A DNA stretch of 64,000 nt from Haloterrigena sp. KLK7 (GTDB lineage: Archaea; Halobacteriota; Halobacteria; Halobacteriales; Natrialbaceae), in NCBI RefSeq assembly GCF_037914945.1, contig NZ_CP149790.1, forward strand, positions 147,847 to 211,846, given 5' to 3'. The notes beneath the pieces were generated by a model. That model was not told where the DNA came from, did not search any database, and was given only the letters and a program-made list of their open reading frames with translations. A program made the translations under genes and the position numbers. Positions 1 through 8,988 of the stretch are shown here, piece by piece (positions within the stretch are counted from its first letter, which is position 1; each line of letters begins with the position of its first letter).

Positions 1-449
1 TGCACGGCAGTCACGAGTTCTCGTCGCGCGATTCCCGCGGACGTCGCGACCGACCGGAGCGACGCGGACGTCGATCGCAGCGACCGGCGAGTGACGGAAT
101 CGCTCCGTACAGGTTTCGGAAACAGCATCGTGAGTTCCGTCCGCGGCCGACGGTCGCGTCGATCGCCACGAGGTCAGGGGGCGCGTCCAACGTATCCTCC
201 GATTCCGTTCGTCGCTCGAACCGCGTCGACTCCAGCACTCCCCGCCAGTCGATGATCTCCGCATCCGGATCGGACCGTCGTCTCGACCGAGAACCGAGCG
301 ATCGCCTCGAGTCCGCTGGGTATCTGATAGTCTAGATTCTATTAGAACGGTATACAATCGCAGAAACGATCTCGCCGAAACTACATTCTGAACTTTCGAA
401 GGGAGGTGGCGAGAATGCTTATGGTGTCTGTATCTGATAGTCAGTCCGT
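1..449. other. Left-edge non-coding stretch
   Basis: I see no credible gene here. The last 130 bases become AT-richer and hold the promoter of the beta-helix gene that starts at 450. TATCTGATAGTC occurs twice, at 321-332 and 431-442, the second copy ending just before the start codon. Confidence 0.5.
418..424 (+). promoter_or_regulatory. TATA-like box of the first beta-helix gene
   Basis: CTTATGG lies about 29 bases before the ATG at 450. The four other members of this family have a similar AAG(C/T)TTAT-like box at 29-32 bases. That spacing fits a leaderless haloarchaeal transcript starting at or near the ATG. Confidence 0.5.
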
Positions 450-2306
450 ATGGCACGCGATAAGCCCGGCTTACCCGACGAGAACTCCGGGACGGACGGG
501 TCCGAAGACGGTGAACAGGGGGGTAACGCTCCGTTACTCGACAGGCGATCGTATCTGAAACTGGCCGGGACCGCGTCAGGGGCCGGCGCGGCGATCATCG
601 GCGCCACCCCGAGCGGCGCGGCCGCGAGCGAGTACGACGTGATCGAAGCGGACAATTCGCTCTATCGACTGGACGACGGCGAGGTCTTCGAGAACAAGAT
701 CATCGATTTCAGTAACGGCAACTACTTCATGCTGTACGGCCGCGAGTCGACGAACTGGACCATCCGAAACGTCGGCTTCAGAGGCGCCCACCGACGCGAC
801 CGGCACGCGATCGTGGTCGCGGACGTCGGCGGCAACACGTCCACTATCGAGAACGTCTACATGGGCGACGGGTGTGTCCGACCGAGCAGCTACCGCTCCC
901 ACGGCCAGTGTGCGATCTGGGTCGCTCCCGAGCACGACGGCCACATCGACATCAAGAACTGTAACGTCCAGAACTGGCCGAACAACGGGATCTACGCCTC
1001 CGCACCCGGATACAACGGCCGGGGCGGGACGGTCCACATCGACGACTGCTACGCCGCGAACAACTACGTCTCGAGCTACCGACTCGGTTCGGACGGATCG
1101 AAGTGTACGAACTCCGTCGCGTACAACGACGGGAACGGACGCTACGACGGCCGCTGTTTCTGGGGCTGGAATCCCGGCGAAATCACGGTCAGCGACTGCG
1201 ACTTCTCCTCGGGATCGTACCCCGACGCGATCCACCTCGGCCGAAGCGGCGAACGGACCGACGTCGTGATCGAGGCCACGCGGTACGACGGGCTCAGCGA
1301 GCGCGGCGACGTGAACGTCTCGTGGGGCGCCACCGATGGGTCCAGTCCCGACCTGTCGATGCCCGACGGCGTCCCGACCACGGCGGAGGAAGCCGCCGGC
1401 GCCACTGGCAGCAGTGCGGACGGGCGTTCGCGCGGGGACCACGAGGACCTGCAGTACACGTACGAGTTCGTCGCCGAGGGCGAGTCCGAGCCGACCGACT
1501 ACTACTTCGAGGTCGAGGCGGCCCCCGTCGAACCGTCGACGTACAACGGCGCGACGATCGAGGACGACTCCATGTGGATCAGCGACGACGGCACCCGCGC
1601 CGCCGGCCGCGTCGTCGACGGGCGCCACGCCTGGGAGTTCGACTCGCTGCTGGTCGACGTCACCGTCGAGGGGCCGGCCGACCCGTTCGTCGACGACAGC
1701 CCGTCGCACCTCGGTCGGTATCCGCGACCGGGCGCGACCGGCGACGACTGGAAGGGCGACATGCCCTGGCACGACGACGGACTCGACCGGACGATTCTGA
1801 TCGACGGCATCGGGACGATCGGGAAGAGCCGCTACGAGTTCACGGTGACCGGCGACGTCGAGGCCGCGACCTATCGAGGCGCGTCGATCAACGGCGACGA
1901 CGAGATCGACGGCGGGGACGTCGTCGGCTCCGTCGGTGGCTGGCGCGACGCCTTCCGCTTCGGCGGCGACCTCGAGTCGCTGTCCATTGACGGCGACGCG
2001 CGCGTGTTGGTCGACGACGAGCAGGTCGATCCGGCCGACTACGGCGACGCGCTCGAGCACGTCCTGACCGTCGTCGGGAACGGTTCGGCGGCGTCGTACG
2101 AAGTCAGCGTCAGCGGCGAGATCGAGCCGATCGCCTGGGACGGCTTCGGCGACCGCGTCACCGTGACGTCGGGAACCGCCGAGAGCACCATCGAGTCCGG
2201 CGTCCAGCGGTATCGCTACGCCGGTTCGGTGACGGACCTGTCGTTCGAGTCGGGATCGGCCCACGTCTACGCCGACCGCGACCGAATCACGCCGGACGAC
2301 TTCTGA
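450..2306 (+). CDS. Tat-exported beta-helix-like surface protein with three C-terminal modules
   Basis: 618 residues. The N-terminus has a twin-arginine signal, RRSYLKL at residues 32-38, then a hydrophobic Ala/Gly stretch to about residue 60. Residues about 60-320 show the short Asn/Gly-rich repeats (IRNVGF, IENVYMGDG, IKNCNVQNW) typical of right-handed parallel beta-helix or pectate-lyase-like proteins. Three modules follow from about residues 333, 446 and 535; the middle one ends in the family's VDPADYG-type motif. The start matches the MAR(D/E) start of its paralogs. Export is supported by the signal. The function is unknown: polysaccharide binding or lyase activity is possible, but I see no definite catalytic residues. 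Confidence 0.85.
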   Translation: MARDKPGLPDENSGTDGSEDGEQGGNAPLLDRRSYLKLAGTASGAGAAIIGATPSGAAASEYDVIEADNSLYRLDDGEVFENKIIDFSNGNYFMLYGRESTNWTIRNVGFRGAHRRDRHAIVVADVGGNTSTIENVYMGDGCVRPSSYRSHGQCAIWVAPEHDGHIDIKNCNVQNWPNNGIYASAPGYNGRGGTVHIDDCYAANNYVSSYRLGSDGSKCTNSVAYNDGNGRYDGRCFWGWNPGEITVSDCDFSSGSYPDAIHLGRSGERTDVVIEATRYDGLSERGDVNVSWGATDGSSPDLSMPDGVPTTAEEAAGATGSSADGRSRGDHEDLQYTYEFVAEGESEPTDYYFEVEAAPVEPSTYNGATIEDDSMWISDDGTRAAGRVVDGRHAWEFDSLLVDVTVEGPADPFVDDSPSHLGRYPRPGATGDDWKGDMPWHDDGLDRTILIDGIGTIGKSRYEFTVTGDVEAATYRGASINGDDEIDGGDVVGSVGGWRDAFRFGGDLESLSIDGDARVLVDDEQVDPADYGDALEHVLTVVGNGSAASYEVSVSGEIEPIAWDGFGDRVTVTSGTAESTIESGVQRYRYAGSVTDLSFESGSAHVYADRDRITPDDF

Positions 2307-2637
2307 ACGCGGGGAAGACGGCCGCTCGGACGCCGTGAATCGCGTTCACGCGACGACCCCTCTCCACGGTGACGAACCCCGTCCGCGGCGAGTCGGGTCG
2401 GCAACCGCCCGGTTCGCGCCCGTCCGATCGCGGATCGATACCGATCACGACCGTCGTTCTCGCTATTGCAGTGACTCGAGACGGGCCGTCCGTTCGACGC
2501 GTCGACTCCGATAGCGCTCGGCGTCGAGTCGTTAGTTCGGTCCGGCGCCGTCACACCGTTCGGGAGCCGTCTCTCCGTCCGAAGCCGTCGCTCGAGGGTC
2601 GAACGTCGCGAAAAGTGAGCGGAGAGCGATCTCGCAG
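2307..2637. other. Convergent intergenic region
   Basis: This is the gap between two convergent beta-helix genes. I see no gene, RNA or repeat in it. Confidence 0.5.
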
Positions 2638-4434
2638 TTACTGGTCGCGGGCGTTGTACTGGACGTCGACGGTCGCGTGACCGCGCAGCGTGAAGTCCTC
2701 GATGTCGCCGTCGAACCAGTAGGCGTCGACCCAGTCGCCGGCGACGCCGCGAACGGTCCGCTCCTCGATCACGTCGTCCTCGTCGATCGTGGCCTCGTCG
2801 TAAGTGGCCTTGACGACCGCGCCGCCGGCCTCGAAGGAGTAGGCGCTCGGCTCGTCGGCGTCCGTTCCGTCGACGACCAGCGCGTGGGGGAGCAGTTCGT
2901 AGTCGCCGTAGTCGGCCGGGTCGACGGCTTCGCCGTCGACGCTGACGTCGGCCGCGCCGTTGACGATCGTCACGTCGATCACCGCGCCCGAGAACCGGAA
3001 CGTCCGACTCCCGTCGGTGACCGAACTCTGGACGGTCGATCCCGAGATCGTCGTCACGTCGTCGTCTCCCTCGAGTTCGATCTCGCCGTCGACCGAGAGC
3101 TCGAAACTCGTCGGCACGCCGCGGCCCGCGACCTCGAGGACGTGGGGGAGTTCCTCGCCGTAGTCGGCGGGATCGACCGCCTCGCCGTCGACCAGGACCG
3201 TTCCCGGCCCGTCGACGGTGAGTTGCTCGAGGCTGCCGTCGAACCGGAAGGCGTCCTTCCAGTCGGCGACGACGCCGTGGACCCGCCCGTCCGTGATCTC
3301 GTCGTTCGCGTCGATCGACGCGCCCTCGGCGTTCGCCGCCTCGACCTCGCCGTCGACGGTGAACTCGTATCGCGTCACGTCCGACGCGTCGCCGTCGAGG
3401 AGCACGAGGTGGGGAAGCTGCTCGTCGTCCGCGCTTTCGGCGGCCGATCCGCTGCTCGAGGCGCTTCCCGAACCGCCCGACGCGGCCGCTTTGGCCGTCG
3501 TGGGCACGCCGTCGGGAATCGAGAGATCGGGATCGTTCGAGACGTCGTCGCCCACGGTGACGGTCGAGCCGCTCGCCCGGTGGATGGTGCCGCGGTAGGC
3601 GCCGCTCTCGAAGGTGGCCCGACCGGCCGAGCCGTTGGCGCCGGCGACCATCGCGTAGGGGTAGGGACCGTCGGCGAAGTGCGAGTCGCGGATCGTGACG
3701 TTCCCGCCCGACCAGACCCAGACGGGGCGGCCGTTGGTCTCGGTGTAGCCGCCGTAGCCGCGGCCGTAGTCGGTGGTGTCGTTGTACGCGACGCAGTTCT
3801 CGATCACGTCGTCGCCGCTCGCACAGCGGAACGTCGTGACGCCGTTGTTCTTGCCGAAGCAGGTGTCGAAGTGGACGCTGCTCGGTCCGGACGCGGTGTT
3901 GGAACAGTAGAAGGCGTTGTTCGGGAAGCCCTGCACGTTACACCGGCGGAACGTCAGGTTCGCCTGGCTCTGCTTGTGCATGAAGACCGCGCCGGGTCCG
4001 TGGACGAAGTCCGAACCGTCCTTGGTCGCGCCGTCGCCCATGTAGATGTTCTCGAAGAGGACGTCTCCGCGGTCGGCCTTGATCGAGATCAGAAACTGGT
4101 CGCCGCGGTAGAGCCCCTCGAATCCGATGTTTCGGATGACGGAGTTTGCTCCCTCGACGAGCAGCAGAAAGCCGTTCCCGGTCGTGAGGTCGATCAGCTT
4201 GTTCTCGAACGTCTCGCCGCGGCCGACCCGAACGACCTGTCCGTTCGCGCGGATGACCTCGTAGTCCTCCGCGGCGCCGACGCTCGTTCCGAACGCCGCT
4301 GCGGCCGCCGTCGTCGCACCGGCGAGTTTCATGTACGATCGCCGGTGGAGCAATCCACTCGTTCCGCTGTCGGTCGTCGGCGTGTCCTCGCCGACGCACC
4401 GATCGTCGTCCGCTACCGAAGAGTCGCGTGCCAT
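2638..4434 (-). CDS. Tat-exported beta-helix-like surface protein with three C-terminal modules
   Basis: 598 residues from the ATG at 4434. An upstream in-frame start at 4479 is rejected because 4434 restores the MARD start of the paralogs and leaves a TATA-like box 31 bases away. RRSYMKL is at residues 31-37, followed by an Ala-rich hydrophobic stretch. The beta-helix-like section (IRNIGFEG, FENIYMGDG, FRRCNVQGF) runs to about residue 320, then a Ser/Gly linker, then three modules beginning LPHLVLLDG, LPHVLEVAG and LLPHALVVDG. The first two end in VDPADYG. The last module closely resembles the last module of the 25719 protein. Secreted; function unknown. Confidence 0.85.
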   Translation of the reverse strand: MARDSSVADDDRCVGEDTPTTDSGTSGLLHRRSYMKLAGATTAAAAAFGTSVGAAEDYEVIRANGQVVRVGRGETFENKLIDLTTGNGFLLLVEGANSVIRNIGFEGLYRGDQFLISIKADRGDVLFENIYMGDGATKDGSDFVHGPGAVFMHKQSQANLTFRRCNVQGFPNNAFYCSNTASGPSSVHFDTCFGKNNGVTTFRCASGDDVIENCVAYNDTTDYGRGYGGYTETNGRPVWVWSGGNVTIRDSHFADGPYPYAMVAGANGSAGRATFESGAYRGTIHRASGSTVTVGDDVSNDPDLSIPDGVPTTAKAAASGGSGSASSSGSAAESADDEQLPHLVLLDGDASDVTRYEFTVDGEVEAANAEGASIDANDEITDGRVHGVVADWKDAFRFDGSLEQLTVDGPGTVLVDGEAVDPADYGEELPHVLEVAGRGVPTSFELSVDGEIELEGDDDVTTISGSTVQSSVTDGSRTFRFSGAVIDVTIVNGAADVSVDGEAVDPADYGDYELLPHALVVDGTDADEPSAYSFEAGGAVVKATYDEATIDEDDVIEERTVRGVAGDWVDAYWFDGDIEDFTLRGHATVDVQYNARDQ

Positions 4435-4460
4435 GCAATCGGGTAATCTGATACTACCAC

Positions 4461-4470
4461 CATAAACTTT
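4461..4470 (-). promoter_or_regulatory. TATA-like box of the 4434 beta-helix gene
   Basis: Read toward the gene this is AAAGTTTATG, centred about 31 bases before the ATG at 4434. It matches the box of the 6012 paralog almost exactly. Confidence 0.55.
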
Positions 4471-4542
4471 CTCCTCCATTATACTTAAAATTTACAGACG
4501 ATAGTTATTTCGAGAGTATAAAAGTACGAAACTACTGAAAAT

Positions 4543-4665
4543 ATGGCGCGAAATATTGTATTATCAGTATTCGAGATAGAACGCGCGATAATAGCGTATT
4601 ACCCGCGTTGCAGCAGTTCTCCACCGCCTTTGACCCGCCCTCGGAGGGATCTCAGTGCCGAGTAA
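4543..4665 (+). CDS. Possible 40-residue leaderless small ORF
   Basis: An ATG at 4543 opens a 40-codon frame (MARNIVLSVFEIERAI...) ending at TAA 4663-4665. A good TATA box, TATAAAAG, lies at 4517-4524, which is leaderless spacing. The product has no recognisable domain, and the C-terminal half is Pro/Arg-rich like random GC-rich frames. It begins MAR like the neighbouring beta-helix family, which may be coincidence or a remnant. The promoter could equally serve a non-coding RNA. Confidence 0.2.
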   Translation: MARNIVLSVFEIERAIIAYYPRCSSSPPPLTRPRRDLSAE

Positions 4666-4934
4666 TACCGTATTACCGGCCGGTTTCGGCCGTTCGGTGA
4701 TAGATAGCCGCCCCGAGCCACCGGCGGAATCGCTGGGTCGGGTTCGGGGGCCGTCTCAATTCCACTGCTCAGTGCCAGTTCGAGCCGACGTCTCAGCATC
4801 GACTGCCCGTCGACTCGCGTCGGTCGGTGGTGCGGCGTCGAACTCGCGCGAGAACGGTCTGGAAACGGCCGATCGAACGTGAATATGCGACGAACCGTCG
4901 AATCGGCGGGGAAAATCGAGGTGAGTGGAGGGAG

Positions 4935-5067
4935 GCGTCAGCGGGTGGGGGCTGCGTCGGCGGAGGGGCCGCGTCAGCGGGGGGAGGGTGCGTCAGCGGG
5001 GACGGCGGCGGTAGCGAACCGATCGCGGCGGCGATCGGGGAGGGGGCTGTCGAATCGCGTCAGCGGG
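4935..5067. repeat. Short direct repeats, GCGTCAGCGGG
   Basis: Copies begin at 4935, 4954 (one mismatch or more), 4971, 4990 and 5057. The first four are spaced 17-19 bases apart. They lie just beyond the stop codon of the minus-strand gene ending at 5071. Origin and role are unknown. Confidence 0.5.
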
Positions 5068-5070
5068 GAA

Positions 5071-6012
5071 TCAGTTGGAACCGGAGGCCGCTTCTTCGGC
5101 GCTGGTCGGGGTGCCCTTCGGGATGAATGCCGTGGGGTCGGTGCCCGAGTCGCCCTCGAGTCGGACGTTCGAGCCGGCGTGCTCGGCGATGCCGGCCTGG
5201 TCGTCGTAATCGGTGTCCCGGAGGACGACTTCGGTGCCCTTGCCGTTGGCGCCGGCGGCGATCGCGGTGTTGTGACCGTTCATCGAGATCTGGCAGTTCT
5301 CGACCTCGATCGCGCCGGGCGCCCAGGCCCAGATACCGCGGCCGGCGTAGCCCTCGTCGTCGACGAGGACGCTGGAGTTCGTCACCTTGCTCCCCTCGGT
5401 CGCGAGACGGAAGTGGGAGACGTAACAGTTGGCGGCGAAACAGCGGTCGATGTGGATCGTCCCGCCGGCGCCGCTCCCGGGCGCGGAGCCGTAGACCGCG
5501 TTGTCCGCGAAGCCCTGAATGTTGACGTTCTTCATGTCGATGTGACCGGCGTGGTCGGGGTTGGCCCAGAAGGCCGTCTGTCCGTGACCGCTCGAGCTGC
5601 CGTTGCGCTCGTCGGAGCCGTCGCCGAGGTAGACGTTCTCGATGGTGCTCGAGCCGCCGGCGTCGGAGATGCCGAACATCGAGGAGCCGGTGCCGGAGGT
5701 GTTGCGGCCCTTGACGCCGACGTTTCGGATCGTCCAGTCGCTGCCTTCGGTGACGACGACGACGTCCTGACCGTTCGTCAGGTCGATCAGTTTGTTCTCC
5801 CAGGTCTCACCGTCACCGACGGTGATCGTCTGACCGCTGGCTTCGATAACCTCGTAGTCGCCTTGAGCGGCAGCCGTGCCGGCCGCGCCGAACGACGTCA
5901 CCGCGGCCGCGGCCGCGGCGACCGAGCGCACGTAGTTGCGGCGGCTTAATCCGTCGTTACGGCCTGTGGTCGGCGTGGTGTCCGTCTCGGACGTACGGGG
6001 GTTCTGCGCCAT
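5071..6012 (-). CDS. Tat-exported beta-helix-like protein without C-terminal modules
   Basis: 313 residues from ATG 6012; the longer frame to 6120 lacks family similarity and would contain the promoter. SRRNYVRS at residues 23-30 is followed by an Ala-rich hydrophobic stretch ending near ...GTAAAQG, a good Tat signal. The rest is a compact beta-helix-like domain (IRNVGVKGR, IENVYLGDG, MKNVNIQGF, VENCQISMNGH). It ends at the TPTSAEEAASG linker where the longer paralogs start their modules. It is thus the minimal, helix-only member. Presumably secreted; activity unknown. Confidence 0.85.
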   Translation of the reverse strand: MAQNPRTSETDTTPTTGRNDGLSRRNYVRSVAAAAAAVTSFGAAGTAAAQGDYEVIEASGQTITVGDGETWENKLIDLTNGQDVVVVTEGSDWTIRNVGVKGRNTSGTGSSMFGISDAGGSSTIENVYLGDGSDERNGSSSGHGQTAFWANPDHAGHIDMKNVNIQGFADNAVYGSAPGSGAGGTIHIDRCFAANCYVSHFRLATEGSKVTNSSVLVDDEGYAGRGIWAWAPGAIEVENCQISMNGHNTAIAAGANGKGTEVVLRDTDYDDQAGIAEHAGSNVRLEGDSGTDPTAFIPKGTPTSAEEAASGSN

Positions 6013-6810
6013 ACACTTGCGTAACCTGGCCTTGCACTCATAAACTTTTCCTTGAGAATATGGATTAATTTTACAGAATATATTTCTAACTCTGACGAAA
6101 AGGACACAATATATGTACATTCATTCAAGAACTTATGAACAACGGGGAGACGAAATACCGCCGAGTAACCGAGTTTTAGCGCGTAAATACGCGGTTACCA
6201 CCGGGAAGAGCCGCTGTAGCGGCCGGCTCGTGAAATCGAGATCTGATCGGGGCTCGTGGGAGTGGAGACGAATCACCGCGACCGTTTCTCGGTTATTCGG
6301 CCGTTCATGTTCGACAAATTTCATCTCGCGTCCCGACGCGACCGTGGGTCGGTGCTACCAGTTCTAGGGACGGTCGGTATCGAGGGGTCATTCGGACCAG
6401 CGACGGGGCGACCGTCCACGGATTCGAACTGCGGACGCGTCCTCGAGACCACCGGCCGCGAATCGACCGGGTGGACGGCGCCTGGTCCGCCGAGATGAGA
6501 GTCGAACGGGGTCGGGGTGGACGACGACCGCCCGCGCGTCAGCGTCGGATCCGTTCCGGACCCGGCTCCTTCCAGTCGGCGAGCGTCGTCGGTCCCGCCC
6601 AGCGCCTGATAGAGTGCGGAGACGGTTGCGCGAGCGACGAGCCGCGACGGAGATGACGAACTGCGTCGACGGAGCGTTACCGAGCCGATCGTCTATAGTG
6701 AACTAACGCGCGCGAGGGAAGCGGTGAGTAGCGACCGACCGAGCGTCGAACCCGCGGCCCGGTTCGATCCGCGACCGTTCCGGCGTGAACGGTTCGCCGA
6801 ACGGCGTCGG
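6013..6810. other. Intergenic region
   Basis: The first 150 bases are AT-rich (promoter of the 6012 gene). The remainder is ordinary GC-rich sequence between the start of one minus-strand gene and the stop of another. I see no gene, RNA or repeat that I can support. Confidence 0.45.
6040..6049 (-). promoter_or_regulatory. TATA-like box of the 6012 beta-helix gene
   Basis: AAAAGTTTAT read toward the gene, centred about 32 bases before the ATG at 6012. The spacing suits leaderless transcription and the sequence matches the 4434 paralog. Confidence 0.55.
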
Positions 6811-8607
6811 CTACTCCTCGTCCGCGCCGGCGACGGTGTACATCCGGAACTCGTCGTTCGAGATCACCTTGTTGGCGCTCGAGTCGGTCTCGAGGTCCTC
6901 GAGGGACTCCTCGCTGTAATCGAGTTCCTGGTAGACCTCGATCTCCCGAGTGATGTCGTACTCGGTGACGATGAAGTAGTAGCCGACGTCGTGGTACGCC
7001 TCCTCGTACTCACCCGCGTTGAACGCCGCTGGATCGACCGTTCCGCTCTCAGACGACGCTCCGGAGAGGGTGTCATCGCCCCCGAGGCCGTTGACCGCGT
7101 GATCGTACCGGAAGGGGTTAAAGCCCAGTCCGACGAGCGGTCGATCGTCGTCCGTGTGGGTTACCGCGGATTCGTAGCCGCTGAACGTCTCGTCGGTCAC
7201 GTGTTGGGTGGGGTTGTAGATGATCGGCGAAGCGAACACCGTCATCAGCCCGAGCACGAGACAGCCGCCGAGGAGGACCGCCGCGACGGCGCTGGCGCCC
7301 GGTCGCGTGATGACTCCCGAGAGCGCGCCGACGCCGTGAGCCAAGGCGATGCCCGCGAGCACCGTCAGCAGGACGGCGATGAAGCCGACCTGACGGAACG
7401 CCATCGTCGGCGTCCCGACGAAGTAGACGAAGAACAGCCCGGTCAGCGGGAACAGCGCGAGCGAGAGGTAGTTGACCTGAGACCGCGTCTCCGGATCGAG
7501 CGCGGTTCGGCCGAGCCACATCAGCAATATGAAGACGCCGACGACGAGCGCGATGATCGCCAGCTCGAGGAACATCGTGACGAACAGTTCGGTGATACTG
7601 CCGCCGATCTCCTGGAGGGAGGACTCCCGCTGCCCGACCTCGGCGCCGCCGCCGATGTCCTCCTCGAAGACGCCGATGATGAGGCCGGCGAACGCGTCCC
7701 GGAACCGCTCGTTGCTCACGGCCCAGATGGTGAAGATGGCACCGAGAACGACCGTGTGTGCGTACATCGTGGGATGATCGAGGACGGGATGGTCGTCGTA
7801 CTGCCGTCGGATGAGATACTGGATGCCGGCGATCGAACCGACCAGCACGATGACGCCGATCATGTGCTGGGGATGGACCAGCAGGAGACCGATCCCCGCC
7901 AGGTAAACCAGGAGGCTGAACGGCGACAGTCCCAGCGGAAGCCGTTCGATCGTCGCCCGTCGGCGGAGGTACGCGACGAACGCGAAGACGACGACCGGCA
8001 CCAGGAAGAGGGCGTTCGAGTTCGTGTGCACGCCCATGTGCGTCCCGACGTTGTTGATCGGTAACACCATCCACGAGATGATCGCCGCGATTCCGATCGC
8101 CAGTCCGTCGTCGGCGATCTCTCGGACGATCAGTGGGACGAAGATCAGGAACGGGACGAACAGGACGACGACGCTGAACAGGAGCCCGCGCTCGATCGGG
8201 ACTCCGCCGACGACGTGGAAGGCCGCTCCGATCGTGTGGACGGCGGGATAGAACAGTTCGTGGGGCGCCAGCTGCCCCGTGACGATGTCCCGCGTCCAGC
8301 CGAGATGCGTGAGCGCGTCGCCCATCCCCATGAAGTGGTAGTTCCTGACCACCGGGAGACTGACGATCGACGTGACCGTCGTCCCGCCGAGCGCGATCCC
8401 CAGCGCCTGTTGGCGGCCGCGACAGACCACCGCCGTACTGACGCCGACGGCGAGCGCGATCGCGAATCCGATCCAGGTGATCGTCGGCGTCCCCGCGTAT
8501 ATCGACGGCTCGTAGCTCGTCGCCGGATTCGCCCTCGCGACGAGTATCGCGACCGCGACCGCGAGGAAGCCGCCGGCGACGATGCCGTTGAACGTCGCCC
8601 GCTTCAT
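6811..8607 (-). CDS. Polytopic membrane protein, GT-C-like
   Basis: 598 residues. A first membrane segment at about residues 8-28 is followed by about ten more hydrophobic segments to about residue 470, and then a soluble tail of about 130 residues, probably outside the cell. The first large loop contains GMGDALTHLGW and later YPAVHT; the 23251 paralog has GAGDALTHLGW and YPAIHT. An acidic motif in the first outer loop is typical of GT-C enzymes that use lipid-linked sugars, so a glycosyltransferase or polymerase role is inferred, not shown. A TATAACAA promoter octamer lies 76 bases upstream. Confidence 0.75.
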   Translation of the reverse strand: MKRATFNGIVAGGFLAVAVAILVARANPATSYEPSIYAGTPTITWIGFAIALAVGVSTAVVCRGRQQALGIALGGTTVTSIVSLPVVRNYHFMGMGDALTHLGWTRDIVTGQLAPHELFYPAVHTIGAAFHVVGGVPIERGLLFSVVVLFVPFLIFVPLIVREIADDGLAIGIAAIISWMVLPINNVGTHMGVHTNSNALFLVPVVVFAFVAYLRRRATIERLPLGLSPFSLLVYLAGIGLLLVHPQHMIGVIVLVGSIAGIQYLIRRQYDDHPVLDHPTMYAHTVVLGAIFTIWAVSNERFRDAFAGLIIGVFEEDIGGGAEVGQRESSLQEIGGSITELFVTMFLELAIIALVVGVFILLMWLGRTALDPETRSQVNYLSLALFPLTGLFFVYFVGTPTMAFRQVGFIAVLLTVLAGIALAHGVGALSGVITRPGASAVAAVLLGGCLVLGLMTVFASPIIYNPTQHVTDETFSGYESAVTHTDDDRPLVGLGFNPFRYDHAVNGLGGDDTLSGASSESGTVDPAAFNAGEYEEAYHDVGYYFIVTEYDITREIEVYQELDYSEESLEDLETDSSANKVISNDEFRMYTVAGADEE

Positions 8608-8988
8608 ACTCGCTCGAGACGGAATCGGTCCGGTCCAATGTCGATACGCATGTGTTGGCCGAAGGGTGTTCGATAGCGCGGTTTGTTATATAGATCCTAT
8701 CCGATCAGACGGGCTGAATGTGGGTATAACGTACCTTTCACAGCCGATTTCGGCGATTCGGGACGTCGTCGGTCATCGACCGGTCCTCCGGCGGTGCTCG
8801 CAGCCACACCGTTCGCCCGGCGTGCGATCGTCGGGTGTAAGCGGACCTTATCGATCGGGAGCCGTCGATACGCGGTTCGATCGCTCGTTCGGGACGAGCA
8901 ACGGTTCTGATGGTTTTTGTACCCGTTCGTACTCGGTCGAGTCGACAGCGAACAGCACGCAGCGGTGCCGGCTCGACTCTCATACGCT
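8608..8988. other. Divergent promoter region
   Basis: This lies between the GT-C-like gene (leftward) and the PP-loop gene (rightward). The leftward octamer is at 8683-8690. I could not identify a clear promoter for the rightward gene. Confidence 0.5.
8683..8690 (-). promoter_or_regulatory. CATAACAA-type promoter element
   Basis: TATAACAA read toward the gene at 8607, 76-83 bases before its ATG, so the mRNA would have a short leader. Confidence 0.5.

Larger units (their letters stand above)
4435..5070. other. Intergenic region with AT-rich island and short GC-rich repeats
   Basis: The first 180 bases are unusually AT-rich and hold the divergent promoter of the 4434 gene and a possible tiny ORF at 4543. 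TAATACCGTATTA, a near-palindrome, lies at 4663-4675. GCGTCAGCGGG-type repeats fill 4935-5067. No larger gene is supported. Confidence 0.5.

Noticed and set aside
576..2264. Long minus-strand frame opposite the first beta-helix gene, and similar long frames opposite most genes
   Set aside because: In GC-rich halophile DNA the antisense frames stay open by codon bias. Their translations are Arg/Val/Asp strings without domains, while the sense frames show signals and family motifs.
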